This document shows, piece by piece, positions 25,866 to 34,950 of a DNA stretch of 64,000 nucleotides; the stretch's first letter is position 1; each line of letters begins with the position of its first letter. The stretch spans positions 434,001 through 498,000 of the forward strand of contig NZ_JADFCM010000001.1 of the NCBI RefSeq assembly GCF_015234585.1, written 5' to 3'. Under the pieces are notes generated by a model. That model saw only the letters and a program-made list of their open reading frames with translations. It did no database searches and was not told the DNA's origin. The DNA comes from Pseudalkalibacillus hwajinpoensis. Its GTDB lineage: Bacteria > Bacillota > Bacilli > Bacillales > Guptibacillaceae. The translations under genes and the position numbers were made by a program.

Positions 25866-26918
25866 ATGAAAAAACAAATTCTTACATTAACAGTAGCAGG
25901 AACGATGCTTGTGTCTGGTTCGTTTTTAACAGGGAATACGGCTTTAGCGGGAGATAACGGACCGAATGGACCGAACTATGGTGGCAATGAAACGATAAAA
26001 AATGAACGCCTGCATTCTTATGAAGAAATGGTGAGCTTTTTAGAAAAAGTCGATAAGCGCTCTGAAGCGTTGGAGCTTGAAGTGTACGGTCAGTCGGTTA
26101 AAGGGAGAGATCTTTACCTTGCTAAGTTTGGTACCATGAACCCAGATAATCCAACAATTCTATTCTTAACACAGCAGCACGGAAATGAAACGTTAACGAC
26201 GGAAGGCGCTCTTGAGATGATTAAGTATTTATCTTCGAACGGAAACAATGTGCAGAATATCCTTGATAACGTGAATGTGCTGATTGCACCGCGACTTAAT
26301 GTTGATGGGGCAGAAGGTGATGTGAATTTTTCATTAGAAGACTATGTTTCTGGTACGCATACACGCTATAATGCCAACGAAGTTGATCTTAACCGTGATC
26401 ATGTGGATCGCGAGCAGCCTGAAACACAGGCGCTACACGAGAATGTGCTACAAAAATATTCGCCGGATTATATGATTGACCTTCATCATCAGGGGACGCA
26501 AACAACGTTAGGCGACACGGGCGAGCTTGTGTCTGGTTCTATTCTTTATCCTACAAACGGAGACGTTGATCCAGAAGTGGTGGAGCAGTCTAAAGAACTC
26601 GGATCCGTTGTTTATAACGCGGTGGAAGCAAAAGGATATGGCCTACTGTCGAAGTATCCGGGAGGAAGTGCGCCAACAATTAGTCGAAACGGACTCGCGA
26701 TGGAATACGGTATTGCAACACTTCTTTTTGAAATGCGTGGTATGGCCGATCATTATCGCGATGATTATGTTCTCGGGCAGAAGAGTAATGGTTATTTAAT
26801 CCAACAAGCGGTTACGGCAATGAAAGCGAGTCTAAACGCTCTAGCAGATGACTCAATTAATTCAGCCGATACTACATTCTGGGATACTCTTCCCGAAAGT
26901 AATTATGATGGGGAGTAA
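25866..26918 (+). CDS. Second secreted M14 zinc carboxypeptidase
   Basis: 350 residues with a signal peptide (MKKQILTLTVAGTMLVSGSF...) and the ribosome site GAGGAGG. M14 zinc ligands are HGNETLTTE and DLHHQGTQ, the arginine lies in VDLNRDHV, and the catalytic glutamate in LLFEMRGM. It lacks the 45-residue insert with repeated Asn/Tyr (YYTYTNQYWDYDSN) seen in its upstream paralogue, so substrate range may differ. It is expected to work in the cell wall or medium, supplying amino acids. A strong terminator ends the pair. Confidence 0.9.
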   Translation: MKKQILTLTVAGTMLVSGSFLTGNTALAGDNGPNGPNYGGNETIKNERLHSYEEMVSFLEKVDKRSEALELEVYGQSVKGRDLYLAKFGTMNPDNPTILFLTQQHGNETLTTEGALEMIKYLSSNGNNVQNILDNVNVLIAPRLNVDGAEGDVNFSLEDYVSGTHTRYNANEVDLNRDHVDREQPETQALHENVLQKYSPDYMIDLHHQGTQTTLGDTGELVSGSILYPTNGDVDPEVVEQSKELGSVVYNAVEAKGYGLLSKYPGGSAPTISRNGLAMEYGIATLLFEMRGMADHYRDDYVLGQKSNGYLIQQAVTAMKASLNALADDSINSADTTFWDTLPESNYDGE

Positions 26919-26955
26919 GAAAAAATTACGCTATAAAAAAAAGGCAGTTTAAATG

Positions 26956-27000
26956 AAAGAGACAAACCTATTAGGGATTTAATAGGTTTGTCTCTTTTTC
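26956..27000 (+). terminator. Strong intrinsic terminator after the M14 pair
   Basis: A perfect 17-bp stem (AAAGAGACAAACCTATT with its complement at 26981-26997), 8-base loop and T-run. Confidence 0.92.
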
Positions 27001-27088
27001 TTGTTATTAATGTAAAAGGTGATGAAGGGGTAACAAGTATTTATGGTTTTGGAGAAAATTTTCCTTGTTAGTGACTTTTATAAGTATT

Positions 27089-27108
27089 TATAGAGAAATT
27101 TCTCTATA
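27089..27108. promoter_or_regulatory. 20-bp palindrome upstream of the SDR operon
   Basis: TATAGAGAAATTTCTCTATA is a perfect palindrome 75 bases before the first gene. It is a likely operator for the RpiR-family regulator at the end of the same gene set. An overlapping ATATAT-rich stretch may hold the -10. Confidence 0.6.
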
Positions 27109-27182
27109 TATACTTGATATTGAACTACTGAAGGCTTAAACTAAACGTAGTTAAACAATTCTGAAAGGTGGCTAGATGGAGT

Positions 27183-27977
27183 ATGAACCCCGATTTAAAT
27201 CAAATTACTGATTTTACGATGGAATTTTTTAATCTTAAAGGAAAAGTTGCAATTATCACTGGAGGCAATTCAGGTATAGGGCAGGGGTTTGCACTTGCAT
27301 TAGCTAAAGCTGGTGCCGACATCTTTGCGGTTAGTATGGCAGAAGATGATGACCAGACGAAGAAACTGATTGAAGCAGAAGGTGTTCGTTATCATTTAAT
27401 GCTTGGAAATCTGACAGAAGACGGTTTTTGTAAAGCGATTGTTGATGAATGTTTAGAAGTTTTTGGACAAATCGATATTCTTATTAATAACGCTGGAATT
27501 AACATCAATGAGCCTGACGTTACAAAGTTTACGAGATTACATTGGGATAAAATGGTGTCGGTTAACTTGGATGCGCCGTTTGAACTGTCACATGAAGTAG
27601 CGAAGCAATTGATTCCACAAAAAAGTGGAAAAATCATTAACACTTGTTCACTGTTTTCGTACCTTGGGGGTCAATGGTCTCCGGCCTATGCTGCTACGAA
27701 ACATGGTTTAGCAGGTTTTACAAAAGCGTATTGCGATGAACTCGCTCAATACAATATTCAAGTAAACGGCATTGCGCCGGGTTATTTTGCAACAGACGTA
27801 ACGAAGGCGACAAGAGAGAATGTAGAAAGCAACCAGCGTATACTCGATCACATTCCAGCGAATCGCTGGGGAAACATTCAGGATCTCATGGGAGCAGTTG
27901 TTTTCTTGGCATCTGACGCTTCTAACTATGTAAATGGAACGTTACTTAATGTCGATGGTGGTTACCTCGTTCGATAA
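27183..27977 (+). CDS. Short-chain dehydrogenase/reductase (KduD-like)
   Basis: About 264 residues. The start is uncertain: the ATG at 27183 lies 11 bases after AAAGGTGG, and an in-frame GTG at 27168 sits inside that site. TGGNSGIGQGFALALAKAGAD is the NAD(P)-binding loop. NNAGIN, the catalytic serine (NTCSLFSYLGG) and Y-x-x-x-K (YAATK) complete the classical SDR set. Closest in style to 2-deoxy-D-gluconate 3-dehydrogenase/gluconate 5-dehydrogenase. It leads a catabolic operon with an FAD oxidase and an FGGY kinase, so it probably interconverts a polyol or sugar acid and its ketose. Confidence 0.88.
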   Translation: MNPDLNQITDFTMEFFNLKGKVAIITGGNSGIGQGFALALAKAGADIFAVSMAEDDDQTKKLIEAEGVRYHLMLGNLTEDGFCKAIVDECLEVFGQIDILINNAGININEPDVTKFTRLHWDKMVSVNLDAPFELSHEVAKQLIPQKSGKIINTCSLFSYLGGQWSPAYAATKHGLAGFTKAYCDELAQYNIQVNGIAPGYFATDVTKATRENVESNQRILDHIPANRWGNIQDLMGAVVFLASDASNYVNGTLLNVDGGYLVR

Positions 27978-28014
27978 ATCTATTAAAAATGATAACTAAA
28001 AAGGAGAATCAATT

Positions 28015-29487
28015 ATGAAAAACCTATTAGAAGAGTTAAAATCTCTACTTTCTGAGGATCAAATCGTAACAAATGAAGAGGCGCTCTACGATGCATCAGC
28101 TGATCGCTATAAGAAATACGCAAAAACGAAAAATGTACTCGATGTTCCAGCACCACTGGCGATCGTGTTCCCTCATTCAACGGAAGAAGTTAAAACGCTT
28201 CTCATGTTCTGTAATGAAAATAATATTAACGTGATCCCTAGAAGTGGGAAAACAGGCACTGAGGGTGGACTTGAGAACTGGAAAGAAACGACGCTCGTCA
28301 TCGACGGTTCTAAGATGAATGAAATTATTAAAATGGATACGTACAACATGCAGGCTACGGTTCAGTCTGGGGTGAAGCTTCAAACGCTTGAAGATGAGCT
28401 ACGTAAATTGGGCTATACGACTGGTCACTCACCACAGTCCAAGCCAGTTGCTCAATATGGTGGCCTTGTTTCCACAAGAAGTATTGGTCAGCTTTCCACT
28501 TTGTATGGTGCGATTGAAGATATGGTTGTTGGTCTTGAGTGTGTATTCCCAGAAGGACAACTTTCAAAAATTAAAAACGTTCCAAGACGTTCTGGTGGTC
28601 CAGATATTCGCCACATCGCGATTGGGAACGAAGGCGCGCTTTGTTATATCACAGAAGTAACAGTGAAAATCTTCAAGCACAATCCAGAGAATAATGCGTT
28701 CCACGGCTACTTGATTAAAGATGTTGAAACTGGGATCAAAGTGCTACGTGAAGTCATGGTGAATGGTTACCGTCCATCTGTTGCGCGCGTTTATTCTGAA
28801 GAAGATGCAAGACAGCATTTTAAACATTTTTATAATGATAAGTGCGTTTTGATTTTCATGGCGGAAGGTCCAAAAGGAATCGTAGAAGCAACTAACACAG
28901 GTATTGAAGAAGCGGTTGAAAAGTTCCAGTCGGGTATTGTTGAAAAAGTAGATTCGTCGCTAATTGAAAACTGGTTCAATAACTTGAACTGGGATGAAAG
29001 CCGCATTGAGCGCGAAATCCAAGATATGATTGATCACAATACTCATGATGGGTTTACAACAGAAGTGTCGGCTGACTGGGAAAGTATTCCGAAACTTTAT
29101 AACAATGTTATCGAACGGATTAAAAATGAGTTTGATCGTGCAGATGAGCTAACGATGCTTGGCGGTCACTCTTCTCATAGCTACTTGAACGGAACAAATA
29201 TGTATTTTGTTTACAACTACACAATTAATTGTGCACCAGAAGATGAAATGCGCATTTATCACCACCCGATTCACCAAATCATTATTGAAGAAACGTTGAA
29301 GCTTGGCGGCTCTATGTGTCACCACCATGGTATTGGGAAGTATCGTTCTGAATGGACAAAAGAAGAGCACGGTTCTGCATACTATATGCTTGAGAAGTTG
29401 AAAGAAGCGTTTGATCCAAAAGGCATCATGAATCACGGAACGATTTTCCCTCAACCTAGCGAAGTGAAAAAGTATATTAGAGGCTAG
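28015..29487 (+). CDS. FAD-binding oxidase (alkylglycerone-phosphate synthase/glycolate oxidase-like)
   Basis: 490 residues. The N-terminal FAD_binding_4 domain is marked by VIPRSGKTGTEGG and GGLVSTRSIGQLSTLYGAIEDMV. The C-terminal FAD-oxidase domain carries GGSMCHHHGIGKYRSEW, the His-rich motif of the alkyldihydroxyacetone-phosphate synthase branch. It is probably a flavin-dependent dehydrogenase of a hydroxy acid or sugar alcohol rather than a lipid enzyme, since it lies between an SDR and a sugar kinase. Ribosome site AAAGGAG. It lies 38 bases after the SDR and 11 before the kinase. Confidence 0.85.
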   Translation: MKNLLEELKSLLSEDQIVTNEEALYDASADRYKKYAKTKNVLDVPAPLAIVFPHSTEEVKTLLMFCNENNINVIPRSGKTGTEGGLENWKETTLVIDGSKMNEIIKMDTYNMQATVQSGVKLQTLEDELRKLGYTTGHSPQSKPVAQYGGLVSTRSIGQLSTLYGAIEDMVVGLECVFPEGQLSKIKNVPRRSGGPDIRHIAIGNEGALCYITEVTVKIFKHNPENNAFHGYLIKDVETGIKVLREVMVNGYRPSVARVYSEEDARQHFKHFYNDKCVLIFMAEGPKGIVEATNTGIEEAVEKFQSGIVEKVDSSLIENWFNNLNWDESRIEREIQDMIDHNTHDGFTTEVSADWESIPKLYNNVIERIKNEFDRADELTMLGGHSSHSYLNGTNMYFVYNYTINCAPEDEMRIYHHPIHQIIIEETLKLGGSMCHHHGIGKYRSEWTKEEHGSAYYMLEKLKEAFDPKGIMNHGTIFPQPSEVKKYIRG

Positions 29488-29497
29488 GAGGGAAATC

Positions 29498-30931
29498 ATG
29501 GCGAATCGATACATCATGGGGATTGATAATGGATCACAAAGTACAAAAGTAGTGATCTTTGACCTAGAAGGAAATGAAGTCGCTTATGGTTCACAGGCGT
29601 TAAGGGAAACCTTAACACCTGAACCAGGCGTCGTCATTCACCCAGACGATGACTTATGGGATAGTGTTTATTACGGTGTGAAAAACTGTTTAGCAAATTT
29701 CGACGGTAATCTGAAAGAAATCGAAGCAATCGGGTTATGTACAATCCGATGCTGTCGCGTTTTACTTAATGAAGACGGTGATTTAGCCCATCCAGCGATT
29801 AGCTGGATGGATGCTAGATTATCAAAACCGTATGAGCACAAAGATGATCGCGTACAGTATGTGACAACAACTTCTGGCTATTTAGGATTACAGCTGACGG
29901 GAGAATACAACGATACGGCTGGTAATCAGGAAGTATTTTGGCCGATTGACCGTGAAACGTTAGATTGGTCGACGGATGACGCCGTAATTGAAGCGAACGG
30001 CTTACGAAGAGATATGCTGTTTAACCTTGTGAAACCAGGTGAAAAGCTCGGTTCCATTCGTAATGAGCTTGCAAAGGAATTTGGTTTAAGCGAAGGCATT
30101 CCAGTCGTTGCTACTTCGAACGATAAAGCGGTGGAAGTGCTTGGATCAGGTATTCAGAACGACAGTTCAATCATGATTTCATTGGGTACCTTTATTTCTT
30201 CCATGTTATTAAGAGACAACTATTATGAGGACGCGAAAAACTTTTTTCCAACCTTTGCATCCATTCCTTTTAAATACGTCTATGAATCTAACGGTATTCG
30301 ACGTGGATTATGGACGGTTAGCTGGTTTAAGAAGTTAATCGGTGAAGAGCTTGTAACGGAAGCAGAAAAGTTAGGGATCTCGGAAGAAGAGTTCTTGAAT
30401 CGTAAGGCGGAAGAAGTTCCTGTTGGTAGTGAAGGGTTGATTACGATCCTAGATTGGTTAGCTTCACCTGATAAGCCTTATCGAAAAGGGTTAATGCTAG
30501 GCTTCGATCAACGACATTCTAGGTACCACATTTATCGTTCGATCCTGGAAGCGATTGCATTTAATATTAAAAACAACATTGATAAGATGTTAGATGAAAT
30601 TGATGTTGAGTTGAACGAGGTTGTCGTCATTGGCGGCGGTTCAAAGAGCGATGTGATCATGCAGATTATCGCTGATTTGTTTGGTTTACCTGTTCACCGA
30701 CGCATGGGAAGTAGTAGCGCGTGTCTAGGTGCCGCGATTAGTGCAACGAAGCATTTAAGAGTGTATGATACGTTCCCAGAGGCGATCGAGCAAATGGTAA
30801 AAACGGAAAAAACGTTCACTCCAGTGCAGAGTCATTATGAATTCTACAACAAGTTGAACGAAACAGTTGTGAAAAACGTTAGAAAGCATACGGATGAAAT
30901 ATTAAAGCTTTCTTATCCGATTTTTAATTAA
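29498..30931 (+). CDS. FGGY-family carbohydrate kinase
   Basis: 477 residues. The N-terminal YIMGIDNGSQSTKVVIFDLEGNE is the phosphate-1 loop of the FGGY/actin fold. AISWMDAR and the C-terminal VVVIGGGSKSDVIMQIIADL (adenosine site) agree with xylulokinase/glycerol kinase relatives. It should phosphorylate the ketose made by the two upstream oxidoreductases. No transporter is in the operon, so uptake is encoded elsewhere. It is followed by a terminator at 31001. Confidence 0.9.
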   Translation: MANRYIMGIDNGSQSTKVVIFDLEGNEVAYGSQALRETLTPEPGVVIHPDDDLWDSVYYGVKNCLANFDGNLKEIEAIGLCTIRCCRVLLNEDGDLAHPAISWMDARLSKPYEHKDDRVQYVTTTSGYLGLQLTGEYNDTAGNQEVFWPIDRETLDWSTDDAVIEANGLRRDMLFNLVKPGEKLGSIRNELAKEFGLSEGIPVVATSNDKAVEVLGSGIQNDSSIMISLGTFISSMLLRDNYYEDAKNFFPTFASIPFKYVYESNGIRRGLWTVSWFKKLIGEELVTEAEKLGISEEEFLNRKAEEVPVGSEGLITILDWLASPDKPYRKGLMLGFDQRHSRYHIYRSILEAIAFNIKNNIDKMLDEIDVELNEVVVIGGGSKSDVIMQIIADLFGLPVHRRMGSSSACLGAAISATKHLRVYDTFPEAIEQMVKTEKTFTPVQSHYEFYNKLNETVVKNVRKHTDEILKLSYPIFN

Positions 30932-31000
30932 GCCTTCTTAGGGAATCATGTTATGGTAGACCTATTGTAAATTGTGACATGAGCGTTTCAATTAGGAGAA

Positions 31001-31045
31001 AAGCAATCGTTATTTTCTAATAGGAAATGACGGTTGCTTGTTTTC
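31001..31045 (+). terminator. Intrinsic terminator between kinase and regulator
   Basis: AAGCAATCGTTATTT pairs imperfectly with AAATGACGGTTGCTT, followed by GTTTTC. An in-frame ATG at 31027 lies inside it, which argues against that start for the regulator. Confidence 0.7.
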
Positions 31046-31086
31046 GCTGCGCGAGTCAGGAGCAAAGTGAAAGGACTGGAAGAAGT

Positions 31087-31803
31087 ATGATCAAATTAGA
31101 TACGAATCATTTAACGAAATTAGAAGAAGAAGTTCACGGCAAATTATCGGATGTTGTTGCTACAAACGATAAGTTAAAAATAATTGATGCTGCTGAGCTA
31201 TGTGACGTTTCTCCTTCTAAAGTGTCAAAACTCGTACGTAAATTAGGCTTCGATAACTTTAAGCAGTACAAGCTTTACTTTAGCGGGCAGCAAATCAACC
31301 TTGAAAAACAAAAAAAATCAAACGAAATTGAGCGACTAATGCAGTTTTTGGAAAACTTCGATCCTGAACTTATTGATGATTTTGTTTCTGTTTTTCAAAA
31401 GTATAAGAAGGTGATCATCTACGGTCTTGGCCCATCTTTTATTAGTGCAGAGTACTTTGCGTACAAGCTGACAGTTGTCACAAATAAAAATATCACCGTA
31501 ACACAAAGTGAAGACTTTGCAAGCCGACTGGCAGATGAAGACACGTTACTGATCGTTCTTTCCGTTACAGGGAAATTCTCATCGTTTGAAAATTTATTTA
31601 CAGAAACAAAGCAAAACGGTGCAGATATCATGCTGATTCTAGAAGAGTATGTGAACACGTTAAACTCGATGGCGGATTATATTTTCTATTTATCGAAGTT
31701 TAATCAGGATAACAGCCTGCTTCCTTTTGAAAAAACGAGAACGGTGTTTTTTATTTTTATTGAAGAAGTGATTGCGAGGATTAGTGGGGGAGGCGAAAGG
31801 TGA
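31087..31803 (+). CDS. MurR/RpiR-family transcriptional regulator
   Basis: About 238 residues starting at ATG 31087 after GGAAGAAGT. The N-terminal HTH_6 domain (IDAAELCDVSPSKVSKLVRKLGFDNFKQYK) binds DNA. A C-terminal SIS domain around residues 100-235 (VIIYGLGPSFISAEYFAYKL...DTLLIVLSVTGK) binds a phosphosugar. It probably controls the upstream SDR-oxidase-kinase genes through the 20-bp palindrome at 27089, responding to the phosphorylated product. Its last 350 bases are duplicated, with a frameshift, at 34951-35300. Confidence 0.9.
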   Translation: MIKLDTNHLTKLEEEVHGKLSDVVATNDKLKIIDAAELCDVSPSKVSKLVRKLGFDNFKQYKLYFSGQQINLEKQKKSNEIERLMQFLENFDPELIDDFVSVFQKYKKVIIYGLGPSFISAEYFAYKLTVVTNKNITVTQSEDFASRLADEDTLLIVLSVTGKFSSFENLFTETKQNGADIMLILEEYVNTLNSMADYIFYLSKFNQDNSLLPFEKTRTVFFIFIEEVIARISGGGER

Positions 31804-31815
31804 ACACGGTATTAG

Positions 31816-31858
31816 AAAAGCGTCTTACTTCATAGGGGAATGAGGTGAGACGCTTTTT
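31816..31858. terminator. Intrinsic terminator after the RpiR gene, possibly bidirectional
   Basis: AAAAGCGTCT pairs with AGACGCTTTT within a longer imperfect stem. With T-runs on both sides it can serve the convergent minus-strand operon ending at 31868. Confidence 0.75.
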
Positions 31859-31867
31859 GTGTACAAG

Positions 31868-32206
31868 TTAAGCAGAAGGAGTATCTTCATAAGTAATCGT
31901 TAGACTCTGAACCTTTAGATCATCTGCCTGTCTGTCTAAAGATTTGACAGCCTGTTCAGACTGGTTTTCTAAAGCTGTTAGCAGAGTGCGGTTTGTCATT
32001 GTATAACGCTCGGTTTCCTCTACCATTGCTTTAACAATTTCGCCTTGCTGATCTTCGCTAATGATAATAGTCCGTACCAAATTTAGAAACTGTTCGTCGA
32101 TATGATGAATGTCGTCAATGGCATCCTGAAGCTGTTTTTGCTTATGTAATAGACTTGTGGATTCAAGAATTCGTTCTCTTACTGTTAATGAATGTAGTTC
32201 TTTCAA
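31868..32206 (-). CDS. Small helical protein, likely secretion partner of the DUF6792 protein
   Basis: 112 residues, nearly all predicted alpha-helix, with no signal peptide, membrane segment or cysteine. Two helical stretches (LTVRERILESTSLLHKQKQL and ENQSEQAVKSLDRQADDL) with a central NLVRTII segment recall WXG100-like helical hairpins. It is the last gene of a three-gene minus-strand operon, 24 bases after the lipase-like gene. In staphylococcal TslA loci small helical proteins (TlaA) bind the toxin's C-terminal LXG-like domain. This gene has the matching position, but family membership is not proven by sequence. Confidence 0.65.
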   Translation of the reverse strand: MKELHSLTVRERILESTSLLHKQKQLQDAIDDIHHIDEQFLNLVRTIIISEDQQGEIVKAMVEETERYTMTNRTLLTALENQSEQAVKSLDRQADDLKVQSLTITYEDTPSA

Positions 32207-32230
32207 GAAAAACCCTCCTTAGGCAACTCA

Positions 32231-34093
32231 TTAAATGAGTGAAAAAAGCGTAGAAACTCGGTCATCTTCGTGAAACAAATCTTCAATAGCTTTTCGATAC
32301 TTTTCGATATAGTCATACCCCTTAGTTACTTGTTTACGAAGAGCAGACAGCTCATAGTCGAAATCAACACCTTGAAGAGGAGGAATAGATTCGTGAACAG
32401 AGATATGACGAATGGTTTTACTTAATCGACTGAAATAGATGTGCTTTCGAAGATACATGCTATAATGAGCTGGATTTTGCTCAATATCATTTACTTTCGT
32501 AAAAACTTGATGCTTTTGTTTTAAGTATTCTTCCTCGATCTCTCTATTCACAGCGAGCTCAAACCTTCGGATTGCCTCTTCTTTTTCCTGAATAACCGTT
32601 TTTCCATCCCGATACATGCGGAGAGACGCGGATATATTCACCAAAATGGTCTCACCATTCTGACTTGTGGAGTAAACCATATCTGTACCCTGATAGGATT
32701 TATTACCAGACCTAATGGCCTCAAGCATTTCAGCTATGCTATGACTGGATACGATCGTATCCATAAGTTTCTTGTATTCTTCTTTATTTAAAGTCTCAAG
32801 CTGCGAGAGAATCTGCGTGTAATTATGATAAAGTCTGGAAGCCAAAATTGCATCTCCAGCGATAGGCGGTGGTTGGGGAATCACTGAATCGAAGCGAATC
32901 TGATCCATTTTCCAAATAATATCCTCAATGTCTTGTAAATCTTTCTTTACTTTCTCAAAGACATGCACAAGCTCGGTTTTTTGGTCAGTTGTAATATAGT
33001 TGGCTTCTACTAACTTTCCGAAAATGGTGTCGGCGTTTTGAGTAATGACCTGAACATTATCGAGAAGGTCAGGAACTTTTTCGTTCATGCTTTCGACCAT
33101 ATCACTAAATTTTGATTGGTCGAGCAGATATGTGCCAGAAATATTTGCGATTGGGTTGCCGTTTAATAGTTCAGGATCGAAACCTACCAAATCCTTAATC
33201 ACTTGATCATTTCCATCTTTTTTAGAGGCAACCGTATAATTAATGGCAAGCTGCTGAAAGTCTTCAATAACATGGTCAGGAATTTCATCAACCAATTCAC
33301 GAATGCCTTTATAAGTTGGGTTTGTATCGATCATGTCTACTTCCCCAAGAGTAACAAATCCTCTTACACCACTTGCCCCATATAACGGATCATCATAGGA
33401 GATGGTTTGATGAACCCTTTTTGCTTTTTGGCTGTAGTAATCTTTGGTGAAGGCTTCGAGGGCTTTGGGGTCTATAGTGTAGATAGCATTTCGGTTATCA
33501 GGCGAAATGGAAAATGTTTTTGCAAGTTCTCTTTGGAAATTAGTATCAGCCTCAAATAACTGATAGTAATTAGTTTGTGCACCATTTACACTATAGACTT
33601 CATCAAATGTGTTGTATAAAAGTAGAGCAGTTGTATTATTGTTATGTGCTAGTGAATGAGAAAGTCCGATTATCGGGACAGTATTGTCTTTCTCTGAAAT
33701 TTGAAATTCATTTTTTACATCTTTAACAAATTCATTTGTCATCTGCGCTTGTGAATAATCTTTACCAGCAAACATAGCTTTAATGTTATAAGTCCAATCG
33801 TCATTTCCTTGGGAGCCCTGTGAAATAACATATATTTCATTGATATCATTTTCTTTTGATTTAAAATGAATTGCTGTACCGTCATAACCTGAAGTATCTC
33901 CTTCAAGTCTGACAGACTCCGATGAGTGGAAGATATCTATGTTAGCAGGAAGAACTTCCCCGAATTCTTCAAGATAAATTTGTTGTACTTCTTGAATGAA
34001 CTCTTTATCGGAAAGATTGCTATACTCCAATTCTGTTATTCTTAGACGAAACTCGCGAGAATTTGATAGTTGAATCGTCATAAGTTTACTCAC
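32231..34093 (-). CDS. DUF6792-type lipase-like protein with helical C-terminus, putative type VII toxin
   Basis: 620 residues without signal peptide. Residues 60-260 look like a class-3-lipase fold: YVISQGSQGNDDWTYN is the counterpart of FRGT..DW, and VPIIGLSHSLAHNN is the nucleophile elbow, with Ser147 (or Ser145) as likely nucleophile. The catalytic Asp and His are not obvious. From about residue 310 to the end the chain is mostly long charged helices. This order, enzyme first and helical targeting domain last, is that of the reverse-arranged type VII lipase TslA of S. aureus. The gene overlaps the upstream lipoprotein by 8 bases. The export route is inferred. Confidence 0.75.
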   Translation of the reverse strand: MSKLMTIQLSNSREFRLRITELEYSNLSDKEFIQEVQQIYLEEFGEVLPANIDIFHSSESVRLEGDTSGYDGTAIHFKSKENDINEIYVISQGSQGNDDWTYNIKAMFAGKDYSQAQMTNEFVKDVKNEFQISEKDNTVPIIGLSHSLAHNNNTTALLLYNTFDEVYSVNGAQTNYYQLFEADTNFQRELAKTFSISPDNRNAIYTIDPKALEAFTKDYYSQKAKRVHQTISYDDPLYGASGVRGFVTLGEVDMIDTNPTYKGIRELVDEIPDHVIEDFQQLAINYTVASKKDGNDQVIKDLVGFDPELLNGNPIANISGTYLLDQSKFSDMVESMNEKVPDLLDNVQVITQNADTIFGKLVEANYITTDQKTELVHVFEKVKKDLQDIEDIIWKMDQIRFDSVIPQPPPIAGDAILASRLYHNYTQILSQLETLNKEEYKKLMDTIVSSHSIAEMLEAIRSGNKSYQGTDMVYSTSQNGETILVNISASLRMYRDGKTVIQEKEEAIRRFELAVNREIEEEYLKQKHQVFTKVNDIEQNPAHYSMYLRKHIYFSRLSKTIRHISVHESIPPLQGVDFDYELSALRKQVTKGYDYIEKYRKAIEDLFHEDDRVSTLFSLI

Positions 34094-34742
34094 TTTCCGT
34101 AATGAATTTAATGGATTCTAGCCAATGATAGATAGTGGTTTTGTAATCTTTCTTAACTTGATTACAGTGACTGTCGGCATTACCCTTACTACACTCTGAA
34201 AGTGTTGTCACTTCAATAGCTCCATTATTTTCTGTGTTCTGAACCATGGCGACTACTCCAAAGTAACCATCTTCATCTTCATAAAAAGCTCTTTGTATAG
34301 TGCGTCCATCAAGTTTTTTTTCTTGAAATTGAAGAGGGAGATCAAAATTTTCTTCAAGCGTTTGCAAGCTAGACTCCATAAATTCAGCTTTCATAAATTG
34401 ATAGTATTTAATATTGATTCTAGTACTGACATTATTATCTTTCAGACCAATACTATATTTTTCAGTACCGTCTTGTACATAATATCCTCTTTCATCTATA
34501 ACGCCCTCTTGAGGAAAGTTCATACTATAAGCACCAGTTTCAGAAAGAAAAGGATAAAATCCTTCTTCTGTTTCGTTAATTGATTGAATGAACCCCTTAG
34601 TAAATTCATCTTCAAATGCTTTTACATTCGGCAGTTTCTCTGTATCTACTTTCTCTGGATCCGTAGTTTGATTTTCTTCACTCATTTGACAGCCTCCTAA
34701 AAATATAGATAAAACCATGAGTAGACTAATAATTAATCTCAT
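34086..34742 (-). CDS. Lipoprotein, candidate immunity protein
   Basis: 218 residues. A lipoprotein signal (MRLIISLLMVLSIFLGGC) has its lipid-modified cysteine at position 18. The mature part is acidic and predicted to be an alpha/beta domain exposed outside the membrane; two further cysteines (ECSKGN, SHCNQ) could form a disulfide. First gene of the minus-strand operon, overlapping the lipase-like gene. TslA-type toxins attack from outside the cell and their immunity proteins (TilA) are surface lipoproteins, so this gene fits that role. No sequence family is recognised. Confidence 0.72.
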   Translation of the reverse strand: MRLIISLLMVLSIFLGGCQMSEENQTTDPEKVDTEKLPNVKAFEDEFTKGFIQSINETEEGFYPFLSETGAYSMNFPQEGVIDERGYYVQDGTEKYSIGLKDNNVSTRINIKYYQFMKAEFMESSLQTLEENFDLPLQFQEKKLDGRTIQRAFYEDEDGYFGVVAMVQNTENNGAIEVTTLSECSKGNADSHCNQVKKDYKTTIYHWLESIKFITESE

Positions 34743-34950
34743 TGTGATCCTCCAGCTTCATATGGTTGTTATAGGGCTCTTATTAAAAGATACAATAGAT
34801 ATCCTTTTCTTGGAATGTAACTGAGAGATTTTTTGTTTGGTCAGCGAAGTAGAGACATTAGTACTAGTTGTGCTATGTCTGATTTATTGTCGTTTTGATG
34901 AATGGAATTTTTCTGTTGAGTGTTTTTTCACCTATTGCTTTCTATACGAT

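Noticed and set aside
24610..26918. Frameshifted single M14 gene split in two
   Set aside because: Each half has its own signal peptide, ribosome site and full set of zinc ligands, so these are two genes.
31027..31086. Longer N-terminus for the RpiR regulator
   Set aside because: The upstream ATG lies inside a terminator hairpin and has no ribosome site, and the added residues (MTVACFRCASQEQ...) do not look like the family.
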